From Limimaricola sp027213785 (GTDB taxonomy: Bacteria; Pseudomonadota; Alphaproteobacteria; Rhodobacterales; Rhodobacteraceae), in contig NZ_CP193755.1 of NCBI RefSeq assembly GCF_050847355.1, positions 124,001 through 188,000 of the forward strand: a stretch of DNA of 64,000 nucleotides, given 5' to 3'. The translations under genes were made by a program, and so were the position numbers. The notes under the pieces are model-generated. The model had not been told where the DNA came from. It was given only the letters and a program-made list of their open reading frames with translations, and did not search any database. Numbering within the stretch: the first letter of the stretch is position 1; each line of letters begins with the position of its first letter. Positions 24,049-33,034 of the stretch are shown here, piece after piece.

Positions 24049-24078
24049 TGGACATCGTCCTGCCCGCGCGGGTAGTTT
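24049..24078 (+). promoter_or_regulatory. Candidate promoter of the aminotransferase-ftsK pair
   Basis: TGGACA (24049-24054) and TAGTTT (24073-24078) are 18 bases apart, upstream of a purine-rich ribosome site (AGAGGGG). No terminator is seen between the amidase and this point. Confidence 0.4.
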
Positions 24079-24099
24079 CGTGGCAAGAGGGGCACTGGC

Positions 24100-25302
24100 A
24101 TGACCCCCGTTCATGAGGCAGCGATGGATTTCCCCGATCGGTTCTCGGACCTACCGGAATACGCGTTCCCGCGTCTGCGGAGCCTGCTTGATTCGCACAA
24201 GCCGGGTGGCGCGCCGCTCGCCATGACCATCGGCGAGCCGCAGCACCCCTATCCGGACTGGGTCGGCCCCACCATCGCCGAGGCGGCGGCGGGATTCGGC
24301 AAGTACCCGGTCAACGAGGGCTCGGAGATGCTCTTGGGGGCGATCTCCGGCTGGATCTCGCGGCGCTATGCCATCACCGTGGCGCCCGAGCGGCTGCTGG
24401 CCCTCAATGGCACGCGAGAGGGGCTCTACAACGCCGCCATGGCGCTGTGCCCCGAGGCCAAGGGCGGACAGGCGCCGCTGGTGCTGATGCCGAACCCGTT
24501 CTACCAGGTCTATGCGGTGGCCGCGCTCTCCGTGGGTGCCGAGCCGCGCTATCTGCCCGCTACCCACGAGACCGGCTTCCTGCCGGATCTGGACGCGATC
24601 GCGCCCGAGACGCTGGACCGCACCGCGATCTTCTATCTCTGCTCGCCCTCGAACCCCCAGGGCGCGGTGGCCACGGAAGCCTATCTCCAGCGGCTGCTGG
24701 AACTGGCCGAGCGCCATGATTTCCGGGTCTTCGCCGACGAGTGCTATTCCGAGATCTGGCGCGAGACGCCGCCACCGGGCGCGCTGGCCGTCGCCGCAGC
24801 AATGGGCGCGGACCCTGAGCGTCTGGTGGTGTTCAACTCCCTGTCCAAGCGGTCGAACCTGCCGGGCCTGCGGGCGGGCTTCGCCGCGGGCGGCCCGGAA
24901 TCGATTCGCCGGATGCGGCAGCTGCGCAACTATGCGGGCGCGCCGCTGCCGCTGCCCCTGCAGGCGGTGGCCGCGAAGGCGTGGTCGGACGAAGCGCATG
25001 TGGTCGAGAACCGTGCGCTCTATGCCGCGAAATACGACATCGCTGACGCGGTACTGGGCGATGTCCCGGGCTATACGGCGCCGGAGGCGGGGTTCTTTTT
25101 GTGGCTGCCGGTCGCGGATGGCGAGGCGGCGGCGCTGAAGGCATGGCGCGAGACGGGGGTGCGGGTGCTGCCCGGCGCCTATCTCGGGCGTGACGTGAAC
25201 GGAGAAAATCCCGGCAAGGGATATGTCAGGGTCGCCATGGTGGCCCCGGCCAACGAGATGCAGCGCGGGCTCGAGACGCTTCGCGACTGTCTCTACGACT
25301 GA
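24100..25302 (+). CDS. DapC-like class I/II aminotransferase (probable succinyldiaminopimelate aminotransferase)
   Basis: 400 residues. PLP-binding segments are LCSPSNPQGAVA, VFADECYSEIW and SLSKRSNLPGLRAGFAAG. The last, with the PLP lysine in SKRSN, is characteristic of DapC, the aminotransferase of the lysine/meso-DAP pathway. Other parts (MTIGEPQHPYPDWV, YPVNEGSEMLL) also fit. Substrate is inferred, not proven. Start alternatives are ATG 24100 and ATG 24124; both have a weak purine-rich site. It lies 14 bases before ftsK and is probably co-transcribed with it, joining cell-wall precursor supply with division. Confidence 0.82.
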   Translation: MTPVHEAAMDFPDRFSDLPEYAFPRLRSLLDSHKPGGAPLAMTIGEPQHPYPDWVGPTIAEAAAGFGKYPVNEGSEMLLGAISGWISRRYAITVAPERLLALNGTREGLYNAAMALCPEAKGGQAPLVLMPNPFYQVYAVAALSVGAEPRYLPATHETGFLPDLDAIAPETLDRTAIFYLCSPSNPQGAVATEAYLQRLLELAERHDFRVFADECYSEIWRETPPPGALAVAAAMGADPERLVVFNSLSKRSNLPGLRAGFAAGGPESIRRMRQLRNYAGAPLPLPLQAVAAKAWSDEAHVVENRALYAAKYDIADAVLGDVPGYTAPEAGFFLWLPVADGEAAALKAWRETGVRVLPGAYLGRDVNGENPGKGYVRVAMVAPANEMQRGLETLRDCLYD

Positions 25303-25316
25303 GAGGACGAGGCGAG

Positions 25317-28300
25317 ATGGCGTATCAGACGCGGGGGCGCGAACCGCTCTTCGACAGTAACACGCAGGCGGCGCTGGAAAAGCGCGGCAAGGAGTTGCTC
25401 GGACTTGTGCTGATCGCCCTGGGGCTGATGGTCGCGATGATGATCGGCTCCTACAGCCCCGACGATCCGAACTGGATGCTGGCCTCGGACGCGCCGGTAC
25501 AGAACTGGCTGGGGCGTTTCGGCGCCTCGGTGGCGCAGCCCATCGTGATGATCGTCGGGCGCGGCGCATGGATGCTGCCGCTTGTGTTCCTGACCTGGGG
25601 CGCGCGGCTGACGCTGCACCGGGGCGAGGACCGGGCGATGTCGCGGCTGATGTTCGCGCCGATCGTCGTGGCGCTGGCCGCGGTCTTCGCCGCGACGCTG
25701 ACGCCGCCCGATGGCTGGAGCCACAATTTCGGCCTCGGCGGCCTGTTCGGCGATACGGTGCTGGGACTGCTGCTCACGGTGCTCCCCTTCGGCCCGGGGC
25801 TCGGGGTGAACCTGCTGGCGCTGCTGCTCGGCGCGGGCACGTTGGCGGCGGGGGCCTATGTCACCGGCTTTACCCGCGAGGAAACGCAAGGCCTCTGGCG
25901 GCTGATTCTCCTGGGGCTGGTGCTCGCCTATGCGCTGGGTCTGCGGCTGATGGGGCGCGGCGCCACGGTTTCGATGCGTGCCGCCGAGGTGCTGCGCGCC
26001 CGGATCGGCGACGAGATCGAGGCGCGGCGCGAGCAGATGCGCCGCGATGCGGCGTTCGCCGCCGAAGAAGAGGCCGCCGCCCGCGCGGTACCCGAGCCGG
26101 ACCAGACCCAACGCGTCGCCGCCGTGGTGCGCGCCCATGCCGCCAAGCGCATGGCCAGCATCAGCGCCGCCGCCCGGCCCGCCGCCCCTGCCGCTTCGGA
26201 GGCCGAGGAGGACGAAGCCCTGATCGAGGACAGCGCGCCGGCGCGGCGCATGCCGCCGGCGGTGTCCCGGGTCATGCCTCGCCAGCCCGCGCCCGTGCCC
26301 CCCGCGCCGCCGATGACGGAAGAGACGGGTTGGGCCGAAGATGGCTGGTCCGAGGATGAGCAGGCCCGGTCCGACTGGCCCGAAAACGATTGGTCCGAGG
26401 CCGCGCCCGCCGCGCAGGACGTGGCCCCGGCGCGGCGACTGCCGCCGGCGCCCCCGGGCACGCTCGCCGCGCCGCCGCGCCCGGCGCGCACCGAGGAACC
26501 CTCCGGCGGGCTGCTGTCGCGGATGCCGCAGCTGCTGCGTCGGACCGAGCCACGCGAGACGCCGCCCGCTGCCCCGGTCGAGCCGCCGCTCACCGCGCAG
26601 GCCGCGGCCGAGCGTCCCGCCGATGACGACCGGATCCGCTCGCGCATTTCTGACGCGATCCGGGCGCGCACCGGGCAGAACACGATGCCGCCGTTCCAGC
26701 ATGGCCGGATCGAGCCCTCGCTGACCCGTGGCCGTGGGCCCAAACCGCTGATGATCAACAAGACGCCGCGCGCCGTGGCCGGCGCCGGGCTTGCCGCTGC
26801 CGGGGCCGGTCTCGCCGCCGCCGGGCAGGCGCTCGCGGGACAGGCGCTTGGCGGTGCCCGCGCGGATGGGGCCCCGGCACCCCGGGTCGAGCCGCCGCTG
26901 GCTCGCGATGCGGTGCGACCCGATCCGTTCGGCGCCATGCCCGAGCCGCAGCCGGTCGAGGCTGGCGATGACGTGGCCTATGACGCGACCGCCGGATGGA
27001 CCGAAGAGGCCGCGCCGCAGGACGACTGGGCGCAAGTGCCCGAGCAGGCGCTCGAGGCGGAACCGCATCAGGACTGGGACCTGCCCTCCGAACCGCAATG
27101 GGCGGATGAAGCCGAAGAGCCGGTCGAGGCCGAGGATTGGCAGGAGCTGGAGGCCGCGATCTCCGCCCCCGTCGCGCCACAGCGCCCGGCCGAGCCGCCG
27201 CTCACCGCGCGCCGCGAACCCGCCGCACCGGCCCGTACGCCCGCACCCGCGGCCCCGCCGCTTGCCGCGCACCGCGCCGAGCCCGTCGCCACGCGTCAGG
27301 CTGCCCCCCAGGGCCCGGCCGCTGAGATCGCGCGCACCGCGCCGCAGCCCGCGCCGGTGGCGCCGCCAAGCCAGCCCGCCACGCCGCAAGTCGCCTATCC
27401 CGAATACGAGTACCCGCCGCTCGACCTGCTGATGGACCCCGCCGCGATCGAGCGGCACCACCTGCCGGATGCGCAGCTCGAAGAGAACGCGCGCCAGCTC
27501 GAAAGCGTGCTCGAGGATTACGGCGTCAAGGGCGAGATCGTCTCGGTCCGCCCCGGCCCCGTGGTCACCATGTACGAGCTGGAGCCCGCGCCCGGTCTCA
27601 AGGCCAGCCGCGTCATCGGCCTCGCCGACGATATCGCGCGCTCGATGTCGGCGCTCTCGGCGCGGGTCTCGACCGTGCCGGGCCGCTCGGTGATCGGCAT
27701 CGAACTGCCCAATGCCAAGCGAGAGATGGTGGCGCTGCGCGAGATCCTCACCGCGCGGGATTACGGCGACAACCAGATGAAGCTGCCGCTGGCGCTCGGC
27801 AAGGATATCGGCGGCGAGCCGGTGATCGCCAACCTCGCCAAGATGCCGCACCTTCTGATCGCCGGTACCACCGGCTCGGGCAAGTCGGTGGCGATCAACA
27901 CGATGATCCTGTCGCTGCTCTACAAGCTCACGCCCGAGGAATGCCGGCTGATCATGATCGACCCGAAGATGCTGGAACTCAGCGTCTATGACGGCATTCC
28001 GCATCTGCTCTCTCCCGTTGTCACCGACCCCAAGAAGGCGGTCGTCGCCCTGAAATGGGTCGTGGGCGAGATGGAGGAGCGCTATCGCAAGATGTCGAAG
28101 ATGGGCGTGCGCAACATCGACGGCTACAATGGCCGGGTGCGCGACGCGCTGTCCAAGGGCGAGATGTTCTCGCGCACGGTGCAGACCGGCTTCGACGAGG
28201 AGACGGGCGACCCGATCTTCGAGACCGACGAGTTCCAGCCCGAGGTGCTGCCCTACATCGTCGTCATCGTCGACGAGATGGCCGATCTGATGATGGTCGC

Positions 28301-28931
28301 GGGCAAGGAGATCGAAGCCTGCATCCAGCGCCTCGCGCAGATGGCGCGGGCGTCGGGCATCCACCTGATCATGGCGACGCAGCGGCCTTCGGTCGACGTC
28401 ATCACCGGCACCATCAAGGCCAACTTCCCGACCCGGATCTCCTTCTCGGTCACCTCGAAGATCGACAGCCGCACGATCCTCGGCGAACAGGGCGCCGAGC
28501 AGCTCCTCGGCATGGGCGACATGCTCTACATGGCGGGCGGCTCCAAGATCACCCGCGTGCACGGGCCGTTCTGCTCGGACGAGGAGGTCGAGGAGATCGT
28601 CACCTACCTCAAGGGCTTCGGCCCGCCCGATTACGTGGGCGGTGTGGTCGAGGGCCCGGACGAGGACAAGAGCTCGGACATCGACGCGGTGCTGGGCCTC
28701 GCGGGGGGCGGCTCCTCGACCTCCGGCTCCGACAGCGAAGACGCGCTCTACGACCAGGCGGTGCAGATCGTCGCCAAGGACCGCAAATGCTCGACCTCCT
28801 ACATCCAGCGCAAGCTGGCGATCGGCTACAACAAGGCCGCGAGGCTGGTCGAACAGATGGAGGATCAGGGCGTGGTCTCCTCCGCGAACCATGTCGGCAA
28901 GCGCGAAGTGCTGGTGCCCGAGGTCCACTGA
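25317..28931 (+). CDS. ftsK: DNA translocase FtsK
   Basis: 1204 residues. The first 215 hold about five hydrophobic segments anchoring it at the division septum. Residues 215-690 are a long Pro/Ala/Glu-rich linker of low complexity. The motor follows: alpha/beta domains with the Walker A loop GTTGSGKS at 850-857 and a Walker B stretch IVVIVDEMADLM. The gamma winged-helix domain (about 1125-1204, ending VGKREVLVP) recognises KOPS sites. It pumps DNA during chromosome segregation and dimer resolution with XerCD. A strong terminator follows. Confidence 0.97.
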   Translation: MAYQTRGREPLFDSNTQAALEKRGKELLGLVLIALGLMVAMMIGSYSPDDPNWMLASDAPVQNWLGRFGASVAQPIVMIVGRGAWMLPLVFLTWGARLTLHRGEDRAMSRLMFAPIVVALAAVFAATLTPPDGWSHNFGLGGLFGDTVLGLLLTVLPFGPGLGVNLLALLLGAGTLAAGAYVTGFTREETQGLWRLILLGLVLAYALGLRLMGRGATVSMRAAEVLRARIGDEIEARREQMRRDAAFAAEEEAAARAVPEPDQTQRVAAVVRAHAAKRMASISAAARPAAPAASEAEEDEALIEDSAPARRMPPAVSRVMPRQPAPVPPAPPMTEETGWAEDGWSEDEQARSDWPENDWSEAAPAAQDVAPARRLPPAPPGTLAAPPRPARTEEPSGGLLSRMPQLLRRTEPRETPPAAPVEPPLTAQAAAERPADDDRIRSRISDAIRARTGQNTMPPFQHGRIEPSLTRGRGPKPLMINKTPRAVAGAGLAAAGAGLAAAGQALAGQALGGARADGAPAPRVEPPLARDAVRPDPFGAMPEPQPVEAGDDVAYDATAGWTEEAAPQDDWAQVPEQALEAEPHQDWDLPSEPQWADEAEEPVEAEDWQELEAAISAPVAPQRPAEPPLTARREPAAPARTPAPAAPPLAAHRAEPVATRQAAPQGPAAEIARTAPQPAPVAPPSQPATPQVAYPEYEYPPLDLLMDPAAIERHHLPDAQLEENARQLESVLEDYGVKGEIVSVRPGPVVTMYELEPAPGLKASRVIGLADDIARSMSALSARVSTVPGRSVIGIELPNAKREMVALREILTARDYGDNQMKLPLALGKDIGGEPVIANLAKMPHLLIAGTTGSGKSVAINTMILSLLYKLTPEECRLIMIDPKMLELSVYDGIPHLLSPVVTDPKKAVVALKWVVGEMEERYRKMSKMGVRNIDGYNGRVRDALSKGEMFSRTVQTGFDEETGDPIFETDEFQPEVLPYIVVIVDEMADLMMVAGKEIEACIQRLAQMARASGIHLIMATQRPSVDVITGTIKANFPTRISFSVTSKIDSRTILGEQGAEQLLGMGDMLYMAGGSKITRVHGPFCSDEEVEEIVTYLKGFGPPDYVGGVVEGPDEDKSSDIDAVLGLAGGGSSTSGSDSEDALYDQAVQIVAKDRKCSTSYIQRKLAIGYNKAARLVEQMEDQGVVSSANHVGKREVLVPEVH

Positions 28932-28986
28932 CATCGCCGCGAGCCCTCAGTGAGGGGGGTATGCGCATAGAATTTTCAATGGGTTA

Positions 28987-29018
28987 AGCCCCCTGCCCCG
29001 CCGGGCGGGGGGCTTTTT
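28987..29018 (+). terminator. Intrinsic terminator of ftsK
   Basis: AGCCCCC pairs with GGGGGCT, with a GC-rich inner part, followed by five Ts. It lies 55 bases after the ftsK stop. Confidence 0.85.
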
Positions 29019-29064
29019 CATGGCGTGGTCATCGGCTGGCGGCGCGCGCGATATCGCCTAGCGG

Positions 29065-29093
29065 CGGACAATCCGGCAGACCGGCCCTATATC
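29065..29093 (+). promoter_or_regulatory. Candidate promoter of lolA
   Basis: CGGACA (29065-29070) and TATATC (29088-29093) are 17 bases apart, starting about 60 bases before the lolA ATG. A CTAG at 29058-29061 is too far from the start to fit the CTAG class. Confidence 0.4.
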
Positions 29094-29152
29094 GAGTGCC
29101 AAGGCGCCCCTGCTGTCCATTCGGGGCCACGACATGAAGGACCACGCGAGAC

Positions 29153-29761
29153 ATGACCATGATCCGACGCAGCTTCCTCGCCTCGCTCGCCGCGGCCGCC
29201 ACGCTGGCGGTCACCACCGGGCCGGCCTTTGCACGCCAGCTCTCGCTGGGCGAGATCTCGAACTATCTCAACCAGCTCCAGTCGGCGACCGCGGGCTTCA
29301 CCCAGATCAACGGCGACGGCTCGATCAAGACCGGCACGATGTATATCAAGCGGCCCGGCCGCATCCGCTTCGAATACGCGGGCGACCGTTCGATGATGAT
29401 CGCCGGTGGCGGCCAGGTCGCGGTGTTCGACGCCCGCTCCAACACCGGGCCCGAGCGCTACCCGCTGAACCAGACGCCGCTCAACATCATCCTCGAGCGC
29501 AACGTCAATCTCGGCCGGGCGGGCATGGTGACGGGGCACAGCTCCGACGGCACCAAGACCACGGTGACCGCGCAGGACCCGGCGCATCCCGAGTACGGCT
29601 CGATCCAGATGGTGTTCACCGCCGATCCGGTAGAGCTGCGCCAGTGGATCGTCACCGACAATGCCGGGCAGAAGACCACCGTGGTGCTCAACGACCTGCG
29701 GCCGGGCGCGGGCATCTCGGACGCGAAGTTCAACATCCGCTCCGAGATGTCGAGGTGGTGA
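29153..29761 (+). CDS. lolA: LolA-like outer membrane lipoprotein carrier protein
   Basis: 202 residues with a signal peptide that ends in PAFA. The mature part has the LolA pattern: SATAGFTQINGDGSIKTGTMYIKRPGRIRFEY, then GGGQVAVFDARS and QWIVTDNAGQKTTVVLNDLR. LolA carries lipoproteins across the periplasm from LolCDE to the outer membrane. Two ATGs at 29153 and 29159 are possible starts. It is followed by a near-perfect terminator shared with the convergent cupin gene. Confidence 0.92.
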   Translation: MTMIRRSFLASLAAAATLAVTTGPAFARQLSLGEISNYLNQLQSATAGFTQINGDGSIKTGTMYIKRPGRIRFEYAGDRSMMIAGGGQVAVFDARSNTGPERYPLNQTPLNIILERNVNLGRAGMVTGHSSDGTKTTVTAQDPAHPEYGSIQMVFTADPVELRQWIVTDNAGQKTTVVLNDLRPGAGISDAKFNIRSEMSRW

Positions 29762-29784
29762 CGGGCCACGCCTGAACCCTCTCG

Positions 29785-29816
29785 GGGCCGCCGGTCATCC
29801 GACCGGCGGCCCTTTT
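29785..29816. terminator. Shared terminator between lolA and the cupin gene
   Basis: GGGCCGCCGGTC, loop ATCC, GACCGGCGGCCC, then TTTT: a perfect 12-bp stem between two convergent genes. It serves lolA clearly; the opposite strand has only a poor T tract. Confidence 0.85.
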
Positions 29817-29824
29817 CGTCGTGG

Positions 29825-30313
29825 TCAGTTGGACTGGCCGCGCGGATCGTCGGCGGGATCGAGGTAGGTCACCGCGAACGGCCCCTCGCCATTGATCTGA
29901 ATCACGGTCTCGCCCTCGGCCATCGCCCGGTGCGGGTGGTCGGGGGGGATCATGATGAAGCCGCCAGCCGCGACCGGCTGCGGCTCGGCCGTGGCAGGGT
30001 CCTCGCCGTGGGCGAAGAGCAGGGTGCCGGAGATCACCGTCACGTGCTCCGGGGTGGGGTGAGTGTGTGGCGGCACTGCGAAGCCATCTGGAAAGCGCAG
30101 CCGCACCACGAAGGGGCCGGCCTCCATCGGGTTGCCGCTCAGCACTGCGAGTTCGGCACCCTCGGGCAGGGTGGGCGGCCCGGCGCCCCATTCAAGCATA
30201 TCCGGCGCCATCGATTTCGCCATGTCGTCCATGCCGAAGGCCATGGAGCCAGTCAGGGCGAGGACAAGGGCGATGCCCCCGCCGCGCCACGGGTGATCTG
30301 GGAATCGAAACAT
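29825..30313 (-). CDS. Exported cupin-domain protein
   Basis: 162 residues from the ATG at 30313 (GGGAG ribosome site before it). The N-terminus has a signal peptide (ALVLALTGSMAFG). The cupin motifs are PPHTHPTPEHVTVISGTLLF (motif 1, with two His and one Glu as metal ligands) and PPDHPHRAMAEGE (motif 2). These bind a metal in a small beta-barrel; enzymatic or binding function is unknown. It is convergent with lolA and has its own terminator-sharing arrangement. Confidence 0.83.
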   Translation of the reverse strand: MFRFPDHPWRGGGIALVLALTGSMAFGMDDMAKSMAPDMLEWGAGPPTLPEGAELAVLSGNPMEAGPFVVRLRFPDGFAVPPHTHPTPEHVTVISGTLLFAHGEDPATAEPQPVAAGGFIMIPPDHPHRAMAEGETVIQINGEGPFAVTYLDPADDPRGQSN

Positions 30314-30421
30314 GTCGAGTATCTCCCATGATCGGGCCGCAACTCGGCCCGTGCCGCAAGGTAGGCTTCGCGGCCCGAGTCGCACAGCTCCCCGAAGGGA
30401 CTGCATCGGCCTGCCGCACAA

Positions 30422-30447
30422 GGAAAGGGCGGCCCTAAGGCCGCCCG
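30422..30447 (-). terminator. Terminator of the lytic-transglycosylase-like gene
   Basis: GGGCGGCC, loop CTAA, GGCCGCCC on the plus strand, followed on the minus strand by three Ts: an 8-bp stem with a short U tract. Confidence 0.7.
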
Positions 30448-30457
30448 CATCCGTGGT

Positions 30458-31042
30458 TCAGCGCTTGCCGCAGGCGCGCAGCTGGCTGTCGTAGAGCAGC
30501 GTGCGCCGCGCCAGCGCGTCAGAGACGTTGATCAGCCAACCCTTGGACTTCCAGGTGCCGCGCCGGTAGCCCGCGCGGCCGTCGTGATAGGCGAGGTACT
30601 GGTTGCGCGTGTCGTAGAGCGGGATGCCCAGCTCGCGCTGGGTGCCGTTCATGTACCAGCCCATGAAGTTGGTGGCATGGCGGATGTCGTCGCGCTTGTG
30701 GCGCCAGCCGCCTTCCTGCTCCATGTATTCCTCCCAGGTGCCGTCCAGGGCCTGGCTGTAGCCATAGGCCGAGGATTGACGGCCCACCGGGATCACGCCG
30801 AGCTTCCACTGGAACGGCGTGCGCGCGTTGCCGACGAATTTGCTCTCCTGGTAGATGATCGCCATCTGGACCGGGACCGGCACGCCCCATTTGCGCTCGG
30901 TCGCCTTGAAGGCGCGGAGATAGTCGGGATGTTGGCGCACGATGCTGCAGGCGTCGTCCAACTCGCGCGGGGCGGCGAAGTCGCGCGGCCCGCATCCGGC
31001 CAGGACGGCCAACAGAATCATGGCGCGAAAGAGTCTGCTCAT
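30458..31042 (-). CDS. Lipoprotein with lytic-transglycosylase-like (SLT) domain
   Basis: 194 residues. The lipobox LAVLAGC shows a lipoprotein signal with Cys 17 or so. Residues 35-175 carry the SLT-type core: MAIIYQESKFV with the catalytic-type Glu in QES, AYGYSQALDGTWEEY and NFMGWYMN. Such enzymes cut peptidoglycan glycan strands. It has a GAGGGG ribosome site and a GGCTAGGCT promoter element 34 bases upstream. The role could be in division or envelope turnover; neighbours do not say. Confidence 0.83.
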   Translation of the reverse strand: MSRLFRAMILLAVLAGCGPRDFAAPRELDDACSIVRQHPDYLRAFKATERKWGVPVPVQMAIIYQESKFVGNARTPFQWKLGVIPVGRQSSAYGYSQALDGTWEEYMEQEGGWRHKRDDIRHATNFMGWYMNGTQRELGIPLYDTRNQYLAYHDGRAGYRRGTWKSKGWLINVSDALARRTLLYDSQLRACGKR

Positions 31043-31073
31043 CTGCCCCTCGCAAGTGCTCGTTTTTTTGCGA

Positions 31074-31079
31074 GCCTAG
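31074..31079 (-). promoter_or_regulatory. CTAG-type -10 element of the SLT lipoprotein gene
   Basis: On the minus strand the sequence reads GGCTAGGCTCG, with TAGGCT as the putative -10 and TTCCAC 17 bases upstream. The start codon at 31042 is about 32 bases downstream with a GAGGGG ribosome site. Confidence 0.4.
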
Positions 31080-31115
31080 CCGAAGCCGAGCCGCCGTGGA
31101 ACAGGGCAGGGTAGA

Positions 31116-32000
31116 TCAAGCGATCACGATTGCCAGTATGAGCGGCAAAGCGATCACCGACAGCAACGTGGATGTGACCACCAGACCCGCAACGGCCTGC
31201 GCGTCGGAGCCATATTTCTCGGCCAGCAGGTAGGAGGTCACCGCCACCGGGGTCGAAATCTGCAATACCAGCACCGCGAAGGCCACTGGCGGCAGGGCGA
31301 ACCACAGCCCCAGCCCCACCGCCACGCCGGCGCAGAGTGCGATCTTGGTGGCCGATAACCCGGTCGAAAGCGCCAGCGTGCCGGGCCTGAGCCGCGCCAC
31401 CGCGACGCCCAGCGTGATCAGCATCAATGGAATCGCCATCTGGCCCACTAGCTCCAGCGTGTTGGTGACCACCTGCGGCGTCTGCCAGCCGCGCCACAGG
31501 AACAGCGCGCCCAGCACCGTACCCCAGACCAGCGGTTCGCGCAGCACCCGACCCAGCGATCCGCGCCCCGCCACCAGCCAGATGCCGAAGGTGAAGGAGC
31601 CGATCGCCATCACCGCGAAGACCACGACCGCGTAGCCCAGCCCCTCCTGCCCGAAGGCAAAGAGCGCCAGGGGCAGGCCGAGATTGCCGGTATTGCCGAA
31701 GATCAGCGGCGCCAGATAGGTCGGCATGTCGAGCCGCATCACCGCCAGGAGCGCCGCGAGGAGCGCCGCCAGCACCGCGTAGCTGAGCGCGGCGGCGAGC
31801 GAGAGGGTGGCCAGCGCCGAGGGGTCGATCTCGGTCTGCATCAGCGCCACGAAGATCAGGCAGGGCACTGAGATGGTCATCGCCATGCGGCTGACGAAGG
31901 GCACGTCATAGGCGAGGCCGAGTCGCACCCAGACGAAGCCGATCGTGGCGAGGGCGAAGACCGGCGCAGTGATCTCCAGCACTGTCAGAACAAGGTTCAC
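31116..32000 (-). CDS. AEC (auxin efflux carrier) family transporter
   Basis: 294 residues from a GTG at 32000 with GGGGGAG nine bases before it; longer starts exist (ATG at 32033) but have no ribosome site and would add a charged tail. About ten hydrophobic helices are visible, in two repeats. The sequence NTGNLGLPLALFAFG in the middle and STPVAVTSYLLAEKYG are family hallmarks. AEC transporters move organic acids or other anions out of the cell; the substrate is unknown. It is divergent from hspQ. Confidence 0.85.
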   Translation of the reverse strand: MNLVLTVLEITAPVFALATIGFVWVRLGLAYDVPFVSRMAMTISVPCLIFVALMQTEIDPSALATLSLAAALSYAVLAALLAALLAVMRLDMPTYLAPLIFGNTGNLGLPLALFAFGQEGLGYAVVVFAVMAIGSFTFGIWLVAGRGSLGRVLREPLVWGTVLGALFLWRGWQTPQVVTNTLELVGQMAIPLMLITLGVAVARLRPGTLALSTGLSATKIALCAGVAVGLGLWFALPPVAFAVLVLQISTPVAVTSYLLAEKYGSDAQAVAGLVVTSTLLSVIALPLILAIVIA

Positions 32001-32083
32001 GGACTGTTTCTCCCCCACTTGACCGCCCCGCATGGACCTGTGAGGGGCTTTGCGGGTATTACTGGTGGAAAGGACGGTCTGCC

Positions 32084-32410
32084 ATGCTGAAGTCGCGCGC
32101 GAAATATTCACTGGGTCAGGTGGTCCGCCATCGCAAGCACCCGTTCCGGGGCGTGATCTTCGATGTCGACGCGATCTTCTCGAACACCGAGGAATGGTAT
32201 CAGTCGATCCCCGAGGACAGCCGCCCGGCGAAGCAGCAGCCCTATTACCACCTGCTCGCGGAGAATGCGCAAAGCTACTACGTGGCCTATGTGAGCGAGC
32301 AGAACCTCGTCGCCGACTATTCCGGCGAGCCGGTCGATCACCCCGATCTGGACGATCTCTTCGGCCCCTTCGAGGACGGGCATTATCCCCTGCAGGTGGA
32401 TCTCAACTAG
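32084..32410 (+). CDS. hspQ: Heat shock protein HspQ
   Basis: 108 residues, the usual length. HspQ (YccV) pattern: YSLGQVVRHRKHPFRGVIFDVDAIFSN, EEWYQSIP, QPYYHLLAENAQ, YVSEQNLVAD, HPDLDDLFGPFEDG. In enterobacteria it binds hemimethylated DNA and acts as a specificity enhancer of Lon. It may be heat-inducible here, but no clear sigma32 promoter was found. It is followed by fRMsr and a redox/regulatory group. Confidence 0.93.
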   Translation: MLKSRAKYSLGQVVRHRKHPFRGVIFDVDAIFSNTEEWYQSIPEDSRPAKQQPYYHLLAENAQSYYVAYVSEQNLVADYSGEPVDHPDLDDLFGPFEDGHYPLQVDLN

Positions 32411-32483
32411 GGCGCGCCGTCAAAGGGTTGCACGGGCCGCGCGGCTCGGTACACCTGTTGGATCGCCTCAGCGGGAGCCCCTC

Positions 32484-32966
32484 ATGACGACGACCACATT
32501 GCCTTTCGACGAGTTGCGCGCGCGTATCCTCGCCTTGACCGAGGGGGAAACCGACGAGATCGCGCTGATGGCGACCATCGCCTGCGAGCTGCACCATGCC
32601 GATGACCGCTTCGACTGGACCGGTTTCTACCGGGTGACGGCGCCGGGCCTTCTCAAGATCGGGCCCTATCAAGGCGGCCATGGCTGCCTGACCATTCCCT
32701 TCGACCGCGGCGTCTGCGGCGCCGCCGCGCGCAGCGGGGAGACCCAGCTCGTGCGGGATGTCGAGGCGTTCCCGGGCCATATCGCCTGCGCGGCCTCGAC
32801 CCGCTCGGAGCTGGTGATTCCCCTGCGCGATTCGCAGGGCGAGGTCTTTGCGGTGCTCGACATCGACAGCGACCAACCGGATGCCTTCGACGCGGAGGAT
32901 GCCGAACGCTTGGAAGCGCTCATGAAAACTGTGTTCTTTGGACATCAGCGCACCGCGCGCGGTTGA
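32484..32966 (+). CDS. msrC: Free methionine-(R)-sulfoxide reductase (GAF domain)
   Basis: 160 residues forming a single GAF domain. Cys 68, Cys 78 and Cys 102 are spaced 10 and 24 residues apart, exactly as the three conserved cysteines in the fRMsr family (HGCLTIPFDRGVCG and HIACAASTRSELVIP). The enzyme reduces free methionine-R-sulfoxide with thioredoxin. It lies between hspQ and an XRE-cupin regulator, suggesting a stress-response group. Confidence 0.92.
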   Translation: MTTTTLPFDELRARILALTEGETDEIALMATIACELHHADDRFDWTGFYRVTAPGLLKIGPYQGGHGCLTIPFDRGVCGAAARSGETQLVRDVEAFPGHIACAASTRSELVIPLRDSQGEVFAVLDIDSDQPDAFDAEDAERLEALMKTVFFGHQRTARG

Positions 32967-32989
32967 ATCGTGTTGCGGTGTGCCTCGCC

Positions 32990-33018
32990 TTGGTAGAGAA
33001 GGCGCCGTGCCCTGTACT
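32990..33018 (+). promoter_or_regulatory. Candidate promoter of the XRE-cupin gene
   Basis: TTGGTA (32990-32995) and TGTACT (33013-33018) are 17 bases apart. The start would lie near 33025, giving a leader of about 10 bases without a good ribosome site. Confidence 0.35.
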
Positions 33019-33034
33019 AAAGGCCAGGTGGTTG

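Noticed and set aside
25293..28934. Minus-strand open frame of over 1200 codons opposite ftsK
   Set aside because: Antisense shadow with R/G/H-rich composition and no motif; ftsK on the plus strand has full-length homology.
32019..32060. CTTGACC before hspQ as a sigma32-type promoter
   Set aside because: No matching -10 at 13-18 bases; too weak to claim heat-shock control.
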